Assembly (NCBI GenBank): GCA_964504075.1
Contig: CAZDCT010000008.1
Coordinates: 1 to 20,631 of the forward strand
Direction: 5' to 3'
DNA: 20,631 nucleotides
From: JAHJCL01 sp964504075
Lineage (GTDB): Bacteria > Patescibacteriota > Minisyncoccia > Minisyncoccales > DG-74-3
Positions 1-5,707 of this stretch are shown in pieces (the stretch's first letter is position 1; each line of letters opens with the position of its first letter). A program made the position numbers and the translations under genes. The notes below the pieces were generated by a model, which saw nothing but the letters and a program-made list of their open reading frames with translations, did no database searches and had not been told where the DNA came from.

Positions 1-1
1 G

Positions 2-550
2 ATTTATACAGATGCTTTTTTAGCTTTATTAATGGGAATTTATATTATTAAAGAGTCGTTTTCAATCGGGAGAGAAGCAATTGGTTCACTTCTTGATGTT
101 TCAGCTGGTGAAGAAATAGAGGAAGAAATAAAATCAATTGCCAAAACAGAAAACATCAAAATTTCCTCTTTAAAAACACAGAAAAAAGGCTCTGCTATAA
201 CTGCTAATCTAGAAATAGAACTATCAAGCAGCTTAAGTGTGGAAGAAGCTACTAAAATTTCCAACAGTTTAAGGGAGAAACTTATAAAAAAAATTGAAAG
301 TCTGAAATATATTGCAATTCAAATTAAGAGCCATCAGGTGGAAACAGGATTCTATAAGCCGAACTTTGGTAGAAGTTTTGGCTGGCAGAGGCGGGGTAGA
401 TTTAAAGGAGAAGTTCAGAGTGCGATCGGCAAAGGACCAAGTGGTTATTGCATTTGTGATAAATGTGGTTATAAAACACCTCACCAGAGAGGTATTCCTT
501 GTTCAAACTTAAAGTGTCCCACTTGTAAAACAAGCTTAAAAAGAGGCTAA
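2..550 (+). CDS. Cation diffusion facilitator (CDF) transporter, C-terminal part, with zinc-ribbon tail; 5' end cut by window
   Basis: The reading frame is open from base 2, so the true start lies upstream. The first visible residues (YTDAFLALLMGIYIIKESF) fit the last transmembrane helix of a CDF (cation efflux) exporter, followed by the family's LLDVSAG junction. The next ~85 residues fit the cytoplasmic alpha-beta metal-sensing domain. CDF proteins exchange Zn2+/Fe2+/Mn2+ for protons across the inner membrane. Unusually, the protein continues through a Gly/Arg/Phe-rich linker (about residues 106-135, counted from the Met at 32) into a six-cysteine module: C140, C142, C145, H151, C157, C162, C165. 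This resembles a zinc ribbon or rubredoxin-like knuckle. Classification as CDF is fairly secure. The role of the tail (metal sensing or delivery) is inference. Confidence 0.72.
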   Translation: MYTDAFLALLMGIYIIKESFSIGREAIGSLLDVSAGEEIEEEIKSIAKTENIKISSLKTQKKGSAITANLEIELSSSLSVEEATKISNSLREKLIKKIESLKYIAIQIKSHQVETGFYKPNFGRSFGWQRRGRFKGEVQSAIGKGPSGYCICDKCGYKTPHQRGIPCSNLKCPTCKTSLKRG

Positions 551-581
551 TATATTAAGACTAAGACTTAATCAGAGAACT

Positions 582-836
582 ATGAATAAGTTTTCAAAAT
601 TAATATTAATTTCTTTCTCAGGATTTTTTATCAGTGTTTTTTTACATAATGCTTTTTATGCTTTGAGTATTATAACAAGCTCTATTGTTGTCTTAAGTTA
701 TTTAATGGGTGCCCTTGATGTAATATTTTTTCTGATTGCAGTTTTTGCCTGTCCTTTAGGTTTTTTGGTTGGTGTAATTGGTAATATGGTATTGTTTGTC
801 AGGAAAAAATATGAACAGAAAAAACAAATTAGTTAA
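582..836 (+). CDS. Small hypothetical membrane protein (84 aa)
   Basis: I do not recognise a family. The protein is very hydrophobic, with two or three membrane segments (about residues 7-37 and 43-75) and a short basic tail ending KKYEQKKQ, which by the positive-inside rule should be cytoplasmic. It starts 31 bases after the CDF gene and probably shares its transcript. A weak GAGA element lies just before the ATG. Codon use (TTA, ATT and TTT rich) matches the neighbours, supporting a real gene. No function can be assigned. Confidence 0.6.
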   Translation: MNKFSKLILISFSGFFISVFLHNAFYALSIITSSIVVLSYLMGALDVIFFLIAVFACPLGFLVGVIGNMVLFVRKKYEQKKQIS

Positions 837-844
837 TATGGGGG

Positions 845-873
845 TTGACAAAAATAATGCTTTGGTATATGCT
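845..873 (+). promoter_or_regulatory. Candidate sigma70 promoter for the RRM gene
   Basis: TTGACA at 845-850, a 17-base spacer, then TATGCT at 868-873 (4 of 6 consensus bases). It lies just after the small membrane gene and would give a leader of about 95 bases before the RRM gene at 974. A second possible -10 (TATAAC, 963-968) sits only 5 bases before that start, but I see no -35 for it. Confidence 0.45.
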
Positions 874-973
874 TTGAACAATCGTGTTTTAACAACATGG
901 TCGTGCTCAAAAACTCTCTTTTAAGATGAGAAGAAGAGTAGGTCGCAAAAATAAGAAAATAGTATAACATAAG

Positions 974-1234
974 ATGAACAAAAAACTATACGTAGGAGGT
1001 CTTTCTTACGAAGCCACCGAACAAGAGCTTAAAGATTATTTTGCTCAAGCTGGAACGGTAGATTCTGCCAATGTTATTATAGACAGAATTTCTGGTCGTT
1101 CTAAAGGATTTGGTTTTGTAGAAATGTCTTCTGAAGAAGAAGCCAAAAAAGCAATAGAAATGTTTAATGGCAAAGATTTTGGTGGAAGAAACCTTACGGT
1201 TGATGAAGCCAAACCAATGAAGAAAGATTTCTAA
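974..1234 (+). CDS. RRM-domain RNA-binding protein (86 aa)
   Basis: This is a single RNA recognition motif protein of the kind found in cyanobacteria and many other bacteria. RNP2 is LYVGGL at residues 5-10 and RNP1 is KGFGFVEM at 44-51, with the aromatic residues that stack on RNA bases (Y6, F46, F48) all present. The fold is complete, from the N-terminal strand to the final LTVDEAKP strand. The usual glycine-rich tail is absent; the protein stops in MKKDF. It binds single-stranded RNA and probably acts as an RNA chaperone, stress or cold-shock factor; the target is unknown. It appears monocistronic, with its own promoter candidate upstream and an intrinsic terminator downstream. Confidence 0.93.
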   Translation: MNKKLYVGGLSYEATEQELKDYFAQAGTVDSANVIIDRISGRSKGFGFVEMSSEEEAKKAIEMFNGKDFGGRNLTVDEAKPMKKDF

Positions 1235-1283
1235 GACATCTTTTATCTTAAAGAGAGAAAGATTTTCAAAAGAAAAATTTCTA

Positions 1284-1323
1284 AGAGAGCTCTGATTAAA
1301 AGAGCTCTCTTTGTTTTATTTTT
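1284..1323 (+). terminator. Intrinsic terminator of the RRM gene
   Basis: Nine-base perfect stem AGAGAGCTC (1284-1292) and GAGCTCTCT (1302-1310) with a 9-base loop, followed by a T-rich tail TTTGTTTTATTTTT. Confidence 0.9.
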
Positions 1324-1331
1324 AGATTCTA

Positions 1332-1340
1332 TGTTAAAAT
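1332..1340 (+). promoter_or_regulatory. Extended -10 promoter element for the FKBP gene
   Basis: TGT-TAAAAT at 1332-1340, 13 bases before the ATG at 1354, directly downstream of the RRM terminator. No good -35 is visible, as is common for extended -10 promoters. The predicted leader is only about 7 bases and contains no Shine-Dalgarno. Confidence 0.5.
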
Positions 1341-1353
1341 AAAAACATTATTT

Positions 1354-1812
1354 ATGAAAAAGATTATTCCAATAATTATTGTTTTATTAGCTATTATTTT
1401 AAGCTTTTATTTGTTGAACGAGATTCTTAAGCCAGAAGAGGTGACTGAGAAGATAGAAGAAACAGGGAGTGAGGAAACAGTCAAAGATCTAGCAATAGAG
1501 ATTTTAGAAGAAGGCACAGGAGAGGAGGCTCAAAATGGTGATAGTTTAAAAGTGCATTATACCGGCACATTAGAAGATGGCACCAAGTTTGATTCAAGTT
1601 TGGACAGGGGAGATCCTTTTGTTTTTACTTTAGGAGTAGGCCAAGTGATTAAGGGTTGGGATTTAGGACTTTTAGGAGCTAAAGTTGGAGATAAAAGAAG
1701 ATTAACCATTCCTGCAGATTTAGGATATGGAGAAACTGGCGCTGCCGAAGGCAAGATTCCTCCTGGAGCCACCCTTATCTTTGAGATTGAAATCTTAGAA
1801 ATCAATAAATAG
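1354..1812 (+). CDS. Membrane-anchored FKBP-type peptidyl-prolyl cis-trans isomerase (152 aa)
   Basis: An N-terminal hydrophobic helix (residues 4-25, no lipobox cysteine) should anchor the protein in the membrane. An acidic linker (about 27-60) follows, then a complete FKBP domain (about 47-152). Active-site residues of the family can be seen: Y69 in VHYTG, F79-D80 in KFDSS, F91, V98-I99, W102, Y125 in GYGETG and F143. The domain ends in the classic LIFEIEILEI strand. It catalyses cis-trans isomerisation of prolyl bonds and presumably assists folding of exported proteins on the outer face of the membrane. It stands alone between the RRM terminator and the Lrp-like gene. Family assignment is secure; the location is inferred from the anchor. 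Confidence 0.93.
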   Translation: MKKIIPIIIVLLAIILSFYLLNEILKPEEVTEKIEETGSEETVKDLAIEILEEGTGEEAQNGDSLKVHYTGTLEDGTKFDSSLDRGDPFVFTLGVGQVIKGWDLGLLGAKVGDKRRLTIPADLGYGETGAAEGKIPPGATLIFEIEILEINK

Positions 1813-1880
1813 TTTTTTATTTGATTAAAATTAAAGTTTGTGATAATCTTAACATTACCTAATGAAGTGCTGGGATAGAA

Positions 1881-2108
1881 TTGAAAGAAGCATTTATGCT
1901 AATAACCGTAGAAGTAGGAACAGAGAAAGGGGTTCTCGAGGCTCTAAACGAAATACCAGAAGCGCAAGAAGTATATCTGGTTTACGGAGTTTACGACATC
2001 ATAGTGAAGATTAAGGCGGACACAATAAAAGTCTTGAGAGATACCATATCATTCAAAATTCGTCGTTTGAGTGAAATTTGTTCTACCGTAACAATGATAG
2101 TTGTCTAA
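1881..2108 (+). CDS. Stand-alone Lrp/AsnC ligand-binding (RAM/SARD) domain protein (75 aa)
   Basis: The sequence is almost only the effector-binding RAM domain of Lrp/AsnC regulators: ITVEVGTEKGVLEAL, then EVYLVYGVYDIIVKI, then the closing STVTMIVV strand. There is no DNA-binding helix-turn-helix. Stand-alone domains of this type are known, notably in archaea; they form oligomers that bind amino acids. I prefer the TTG start at 1881 (MKEAFMLITV fits the family N-terminus), with GGGA six bases upstream; an in-frame ATG at 1896 is the alternative. Codon use differs from neighbouring genes: isoleucine is mostly ATA (6 of 10) and leucine never TTA, the favoured codon elsewhere. This suggests acquisition from another lineage. 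A terminator follows about 50 bases downstream. Confidence 0.85.
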   Translation: MKEAFMLITVEVGTEKGVLEALNEIPEAQEVYLVYGVYDIIVKIKADTIKVLRDTISFKIRRLSEICSTVTMIVV

Positions 2109-2156
2109 CACGCATGGCAAAACCGTTCGTTAAAAACAACCCCACCATTTTTCTAT

Positions 2157-2185
2157 AAGTCCGTCTTTGGACTTTTTTCTTTTTT
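2157..2185 (+). terminator. Intrinsic terminator after the Lrp-like gene
   Basis: Stem AAGTCC (2157-2162) and GGACTT (2169-2174), 6-base loop, followed by a long T-rich tail (2173-2185). Confidence 0.8.
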
Positions 2186-2229
2186 AAAAAATAAAAGCCC
2201 ATCACTTTTGAAAAAATTATGATGGGTTT
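2186..2229 (-). terminator. Minus-strand terminator overlapping the end of the histidine kinase gene
   Basis: CCCATCA (2198-2204) pairs with TGATGGG (2220-2226). Read on the minus strand the hairpin is followed by CTTTTATTTTTT. The upstream arm lies in the last codons of the kinase, so coding and termination signals overlap. It faces the terminator of the Lrp-like gene, insulating two convergent genes. Confidence 0.75.
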
Positions 2230-2840
2230 TGGGGGGTTGAGGGGAGAGAAATCATAAAGATAGTTTTTCCTGGTTTGCTTTTAACGCTTATAGTGCCATT
2301 ATGGGCTTCTATAATTTCTTTGCAGGAAATTAATCCTATACCGTGACCGTCTGGCTTGGTAGTCACTTGTTTAGTAAATAGACCCTTTATTATTTCTGGT
2401 GGAATACCTGGACCATTATCAGCAATCTGAATAACCTTTTTGTACTTTAGTTTTTTGCTCGAGATAATAATCTTGCCGCCATCAGGCATAGCCTCTATGG
2501 CATTTTTGATAAGGTTATTAATAACTCTGCGCATTTTTATGGGGTCAAAAGAAAACTGTTCGTGCTTGTTTCGCACTATTATTTCTATGTTTTCTGGCAC
2601 AATGATGTTTTCTAAGATCTGTTTAATAAACACGCTGAACTGTATTTCTTGAAGCTCAATAACGCTCAGTGGGTCTTCAAGCATTTCCATTGCTTGATTA
2701 ACAGCGCTACTTATCATTCGGAGCATTCGGAGCATTTGCGGCGTTAAGGGTGGTTTTTTCTCGATCATAAAGGCTGCATTTTTGATTGTTTGTAATGGGC
2801 TACGAAGATCGTGTCTTAGGGTTCGTAATTCATCGTTCAT
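2217..2840 (-). CDS. Cytosolic minimal histidine kinase (HisKA + HATPase, 207 aa)
   Basis: The protein is only the catalytic core of a two-component sensor. A HisKA segment carries the phosphoacceptor H10 in the H-box RHDLRSPL. A HATPase domain shows an N-box (NNLIKNAIEAM, N113), a G1 box (DNGPGIP, D141) and a G2 box (GHGIGL, 165-170). No transmembrane helix, PAS, HAMP or other sensor region precedes the H-box, so its input must come from a partner. There is no response regulator beside it. It is the one gene in the window with a textbook Shine-Dalgarno (AAGGAGGG) and it has a perfect consensus promoter. Its codon mix (CGA/CGC/CGT, ATA/ATC) is less A/T-biased than neighbours. Kinase class is secure; the signal is unknown. 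Confidence 0.92.
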   Translation of the reverse strand: MNDELRTLRHDLRSPLQTIKNAAFMIEKKPPLTPQMLRMLRMISSAVNQAMEMLEDPLSVIELQEIQFSVFIKQILENIIVPENIEIIVRNKHEQFSFDPIKMRRVINNLIKNAIEAMPDGGKIIISSKKLKYKKVIQIADNGPGIPPEIIKGLFTKQVTTKPDGHGIGLISCKEIIEAHNGTISVKSKPGKTIFMISLPSTPQNPS

Positions 2841-2847
2841 ACTTTCT

Positions 2848-2855
2848 CCCTCCTT
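2848..2855 (-). promoter_or_regulatory. Strong Shine-Dalgarno of the histidine kinase gene
   Basis: The minus strand reads AAGGAGGG, seven bases before the ATG at 2840. It supports this start and stands out because almost no other gene here has a recognisable ribosome binding site. Confidence 0.85.
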
Positions 2856-2889
2856 TTTTTATTGTTAAGTTACTCATTAACATGCAGAT

Positions 2890-2918
2890 ATTATATAATA
2901 TCTTTTCTTTTTTGTCAA
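2890..2918 (-). promoter_or_regulatory. Perfect consensus sigma70 promoter for the histidine kinase gene
   Basis: On the minus strand: TTGACA (2918-2913), a 17-base spacer, TATAAT (2895-2890). All twelve hexamer bases match consensus. Transcription should start near 2883, about 42 bases before the ATG. Confidence 0.85.
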
Positions 2919-2921
2919 TGG

Positions 2922-2948
2922 TTGCTTTGAGAGTATTTGTGTTATAAT
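2922..2948 (+). promoter_or_regulatory. Divergent extended -10 promoter for the 77-aa gene
   Basis: TGT-TATAAT at 2940-2948 with a weak TTGCTT at 2922-2927 (15-base spacer). It is back to back with the kinase promoter, the two -35 regions only 3 bases apart, so a regulator bound here could affect both. Confidence 0.6.
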
Positions 2949-2977
2949 AATCTATTAGAAAGTGATAAAATAACAAC

Positions 2978-3211
2978 ATGGAGATTAAAAAAGAAAAAGT
3001 TTATGGATTTTTGGTAAGATTTGAGCAGGACTTAAGAGAGGGGATAAGATATTTGCGTGATGATTTGCAAAAAGAGGAAGCTAAAACTCTTTTTGATGCT
3101 GCTCGCTTGAGAGGTAGCGCAGAGTTTGAGGACGATGAAGATCGTGACTGGACGTTAATGTATATTCGAGGAGATAATACTTATATTTTGACTCTTCGTC
3201 AAAGAGAATAA
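2978..3211 (+). CDS. Hypothetical protein (77 aa), highly charged
   Basis: No family recognised. The protein is soluble and charged, apparently helical at first (KVYGFLVRFEQDLREGIRYL, about residues 8-27), then an acidic patch (EFEDDEDRDW, about 49-58) and a short beta-like end (YIRGDNTYILTL). It has no cysteines or membrane segment. A consensus-like extended -10 promoter lies upstream and a small hairpin downstream, supporting a real single-gene unit. It is divergent from the histidine kinase and shares its promoter region, so a regulatory link is possible but unproven. Confidence 0.6.
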   Translation: MEIKKEKVYGFLVRFEQDLREGIRYLRDDLQKEEAKTLFDAARLRGSAEFEDDEDRDWTLMYIRGDNTYILTLRQRE

Positions 3212-3219
3212 TAATACTC

Positions 3220-3238
3220 AAAGAGCTAAAGCTCTTTT
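3220..3238 (+). terminator. Short terminator-like hairpin
   Basis: AAAGAGC (3220-3226), loop TAAA, GCTCTTT (3231-3237), then only four T in all. It is a weak intrinsic terminator or partial attenuator before the next small gene. Confidence 0.5.
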
Positions 3239-3256
3239 CGATGATATAGTAACATC

Positions 3257-3412
3257 ATGATAGACGAAAAAGGTTTATTTTTTATAATAGGAATTTTAGT
3301 AGTTGGTCTTTCTGTTGTTTTTAAAGTGGAAACAAAAACTTTAATTTTAGCTCTTGGAATGGTAATCGCTCTTTTTTATAGCTACATTGATTTAACCAAA
3401 ACTGATATATGA
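3257..3412 (+). CDS. Small two-helix membrane protein (51 aa) overlapping the Dcd-like gene
   Basis: ATG at 3257 opens 51 codons: MIDEKGLFFIIGILVVGLSV and onward. Two hydrophobic helices (about residues 7-22 and 28-44) flank a short KVETKT loop, and the tail is polar. The stop TGA (3410-3412) overlaps the next gene's ATG (3409) as ATGA, a typical translational-coupling arrangement and the best evidence that the small frame is real. No family recognised. It may be a membrane partner or simply a leader gene of the downstream protein. Confidence 0.6.
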   Translation: MIDEKGLFFIIGILVVGLSVVFKVETKTLILALGMVIALFYSYIDLTKTDI

Positions 3413-3972
3413 TTTTAGGGACAGATAAGTTATTAAAGTTGATTAAGGAACATAATCTTATCAAGGGTTTAGATAAAGAAAACATTAATGTCGAAGGTTG
3501 TGGTGTTGATTTAAGGATAGGTGAAATCTATCAAATGGAAAAAGGCAAAGGTTTTATTTATCAAGAAACCAGAGATACTCCGAAGTATAATTTAATTGCT
3601 AAGTTTGAAAAAGATAAATCCGTTAGCTTGCAGAAAAAAATAAAGTTAGAGCCAGGAAAATTTTATATTGCCAAGACAATAGAAACCATTAATGTTCCCA
3701 AAGATATTTTTGGGATTTTTATACCCCGTGGTACTTTCTTTGCCAGCGGGGTTTTGGTTTTGGGTTTTAGGGTAGATCCTGGTTATCAAGGAAACTTTAG
3801 ATTTCATTTGGTCAATTTGGGGGGCAGTGAGTTTGAAATAGAAATGGGAGCTAGAATTGCTAATATGATTTTTCTTAAAGTAGAAGGAAAAACTAATTTA
3901 TATCAAGGACAATGGCAAGGCGGTAGAGCTTTTATTGAAAAAGAGGAAGAACAAACTAAGCAAGAATTTTAA
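3409..3972 (+). CDS. dCTP deaminase/dUTPase-superfamily protein with altered active site (187 aa)
   Basis: The trimeric Dcd/dUTPase fold is clear from CGVDLRIG (31-38), IPRGTFFASGVLVLGF (105-120), the signature FRVDPGYQGNF (120-130), a VNLG turn and the C-terminal YQGQWQGGRAF segment. Dcd converts dCTP to dUTP; dUTPase hydrolyses dUTP to dUMP. By eye, residues needed for Dcd catalysis are missing. The glutamate of the usual LEFYN strand is H133, and the GRSSLAR loop has become PRGTFFAS, losing the catalytic arginine and first serine. The Asp-Pro-Gly turn is kept. It could be a dUTPase-like hydrolase, a binding protein or a changed-specificity enzyme. It is coupled to the 51-aa membrane gene upstream and followed after 3 bases by the flavoprotein. 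Confidence 0.75.
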   Translation: MILGTDKLLKLIKEHNLIKGLDKENINVEGCGVDLRIGEIYQMEKGKGFIYQETRDTPKYNLIAKFEKDKSVSLQKKIKLEPGKFYIAKTIETINVPKDIFGIFIPRGTFFASGVLVLGFRVDPGYQGNFRFHLVNLGGSEFEIEMGARIANMIFLKVEGKTNLYQGQWQGGRAFIEKEEEQTKQEF

Positions 3973-3975
3973 TCT

Positions 3976-5220
3976 ATGAACGAGAATCATTTTGATGTGA
4001 TAGTAATTGGAGGTGGTCCGGCTGGAATGATGGCTGCTGGCAGAGCTGGAGAGTTGGGGGCCAGGGTTGTGCTTTTAGAAAAAAATCAGAAATTAGGTGA
4101 AAAACTTTTATTGACCGGAAAGGGAAGATGTAATATTACTCATGCTCAATTAAATATTAGAAAATTTGTAAAGGAGTTTGGTAAAAAAGGAGATTTTTTA
4201 TTTTCTCCTTTTTCTTTGTTTGGAGTAAAAGAGACTATTGAGTTTTTTGAAAAAAGAGGATTAAAGCTTAAAACAGAAAGGGGTCAGAGAATTTTTCCCA
4301 AGAGCGATAGGGCCCAAGATGTTTTAAATGTTTTGATACGTTATTTAAAACAAAGCAATGTTAATTTAATTACTAACGCTAGGGTTATAAAGCTTCAAAA
4401 GAAAGAGAACAAAGTATTAAAAGTAATCTTAAAAGATAAAGAGATTATAGCTGATAAATATATTATAGCTACTGGCGGAAAAACCTATCCTCAAACAGGT
4501 TCTACTGGCAATGGATTGTTGTGGGCGGAAAAATTGGGACACACTATTTCAGAATTAGGTCCTGCTTTAACTTCCTTGATTATGAAAGATAAATGGATAA
4601 AGCATGTTCAGGGTTTGAGTTTAAAAAATGTCAGAATAACTGTTTTGCAGAACAATAGGAAAAGGGACACGAGATTAGGCGAAGCCCTTTTTACTCATTT
4701 TGGTTTATCGGGCCCAATTATTTTAGAAATGAGCAGTGAAATAGGGGATTTATTGAAGAAAGGTGAAGTAAAATTATCATTAGATTTGAAGCCAGGTTTG
4801 GATTTTTCTAAATTAGACAGTAGAATTCAAAGAGATTTTCAGAAATATAGTAATAAATTATTTAGAAACTCTTTGAACGACTTATTGCCTCAGAAAATGA
4901 TTCCTTTGATTGTGAAGTTATCTGGAATTAATCCTAATAAAAAAGTAAACACTATTAACAAGTCAGAAAGGCAAAAATTAGTGAAAATGTTTAAAAACAT
5001 TGAAATGATAGTAGAAAAACTTTCTGGTTTTGAAAAAGCTATTATTACTAAAGGTGGTATTTCTTTAAAAGAAATAGATTCTAAAACAATGAAATCTAAA
5101 TTAATTGATAATTTATTTTTTGCAGGAGAAATTCTTGATTTAAATGGTCCTAGTGGGGGCTATAATCTCCAGGTTTGCTGGACTACTGGATATTTGGCTG
5201 GGCAGAGCAGTGCATTATAA
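3976..5220 (+). CDS. HI0933/BaiN-type FAD-dependent oxidoreductase (414 aa)
   Basis: The N-terminal dinucleotide-binding fold is VIGGGPAGMMAAGRAGELG (about 10-28), with the acidic E35 that binds the FAD ribose. The family motif GKGRCNITH follows (48-56). The C-terminal FAD motif is FAGEILDLNGPSGGYNLQ (about 384-401), ending in GYLAG. These mark the HI0933-like (YhiN/BaiN, PF03486) flavoproteins, of full usual length. Most members have no firm reaction; one clostridial member acts in bile-acid dehydroxylation, which should not be carried over here. It follows the Dcd-like gene by 3 bases (same transcript). Its end is followed by the Rrf2 promoter and palindrome, whose T-run may also terminate this transcript. 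Confidence 0.92.
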   Translation: MNENHFDVIVIGGGPAGMMAAGRAGELGARVVLLEKNQKLGEKLLLTGKGRCNITHAQLNIRKFVKEFGKKGDFLFSPFSLFGVKETIEFFEKRGLKLKTERGQRIFPKSDRAQDVLNVLIRYLKQSNVNLITNARVIKLQKKENKVLKVILKDKEIIADKYIIATGGKTYPQTGSTGNGLLWAEKLGHTISELGPALTSLIMKDKWIKHVQGLSLKNVRITVLQNNRKRDTRLGEALFTHFGLSGPIILEMSSEIGDLLKKGEVKLSLDLKPGLDFSKLDSRIQRDFQKYSNKLFRNSLNDLLPQKMIPLIVKLSGINPNKKVNTINKSERQKLVKMFKNIEMIVEKLSGFEKAIITKGGISLKEIDSKTMKSKLIDNLFFAGEILDLNGPSGGYNLQVCWTTGYLAGQSSAL

Positions 5221-5228
5221 TTGTTTAT

Positions 5229-5257
5229 TTGACAGTATTAATTTTAAAATATATATT
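5229..5257 (+). promoter_or_regulatory. Consensus promoter of the rrf2-iscS-iscU block
   Basis: TTGACA at 5229-5234, 17-base spacer, TATATT at 5252-5257 (5 of 6). Transcription should start near 5264, inside the palindrome and about 20 bases before the Rrf2 start codon. Confidence 0.8.
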
Positions 5258-5282
5258 AAAACCGACTATTATAGTCGGTTTT
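5258..5282 (+). promoter_or_regulatory. IscR-type operator palindrome at the transcription start (also terminator-like)
   Basis: Core CCGACTA-TTA-TAGTCGG (5262-5278) inside AAAA/TTTT flanks gives an 11-base inverted repeat. From memory the E. coli IscR type-1 site has the core YYGACTRWWWYAGTCRR, and every core position fits. The site directly abuts the -10 box and spans the predicted +1, an ideal position for repression by the Rrf2 protein encoded next. The hairpin followed by T5 could instead, or also, terminate the upstream flavoprotein transcript; a hairpin of similar style at 9,826 is a plain terminator. Confidence 0.6.
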
Positions 5283-5283
5283 T

Positions 5284-5694
5284 ATGAAATTCTCAACTAA
5301 ATCTCAATATGGTTTAAGAGCTATGGTTTACTTGGCCAAAGTGTTTAATGATAGTCAACCGCATTCTCTTAGGAAAATTTCTGAAAAAGAAAACATTTCT
5401 TTTGATTACTTGGAAAAAATTGTTTCAAAATTAGAAAAAGAAAATCTTGTTAAATCTAAAAAAGGGGTTAGGGGAGGATATTTATTAGCTAAAACTCCTT
5501 CCAAGATAAAGATCGGGGAAATAATTAGGGTTTTAGAGGGAGAGATGCCTTTAGTAAAATGCATTGGTCAAAAAGGAGAATATGTTTGTCCAATGGAGAA
5601 AAAATGTTTGACCAAAAGCTTTTGGAGAAAAATACAAAACTCTTTAAATTCTGCCTTAGATTCAATGACCCTAGCAGATTTAATTAAAAAATAA
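5284..5694 (+). CDS. Rrf2/IscR-like iron-sulfur transcriptional regulator (136 aa)
   Basis: A typical Rrf2 protein: N-terminus MKFSTKSQYGLRAMVYLA, a winged helix-turn-helix (LRKISEKENISFDYLEKIVSKL, then GVRGGYLLA as the wing, 61-69), the IGEIIRVLEG helix and a three-cysteine loop C93, C102, C108, which should bind a [2Fe-2S] cluster as in IscR. It should sense cluster supply and control the following cysteine desulfurase and scaffold genes. The start codon directly follows the operator's T-run, with no Shine-Dalgarno; the family N-terminus confirms this start. Family is secure; the IscR-like role is inferred from the cysteines, the operator and the neighbours. Confidence 0.93.
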   Translation: MKFSTKSQYGLRAMVYLAKVFNDSQPHSLRKISEKENISFDYLEKIVSKLEKENLVKSKKGVRGGYLLAKTPSKIKIGEIIRVLEGEMPLVKCIGQKGEYVCPMEKKCLTKSFWRKIQNSLNSALDSMTLADLIKK

Positions 5695-5707
5695 TTCAAA
5701 TAAAAGT

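Noticed and set aside
838..924. 28-codon frame after the small membrane protein (MGVDKNNALVYALNNRVL and onward)
   Set aside because: It contains the TTGACA/TATGCT promoter candidate, shows no recognisable motif and fits better as promoter and leader sequence.
5258..5282. Treating the Rrf2 palindrome purely as the terminator of the flavoprotein gene
   Set aside because: Possible, but its placement against a consensus promoter, its overlap with the predicted +1 and its full match to the remembered IscR core make the operator reading at least as likely; both are recorded.
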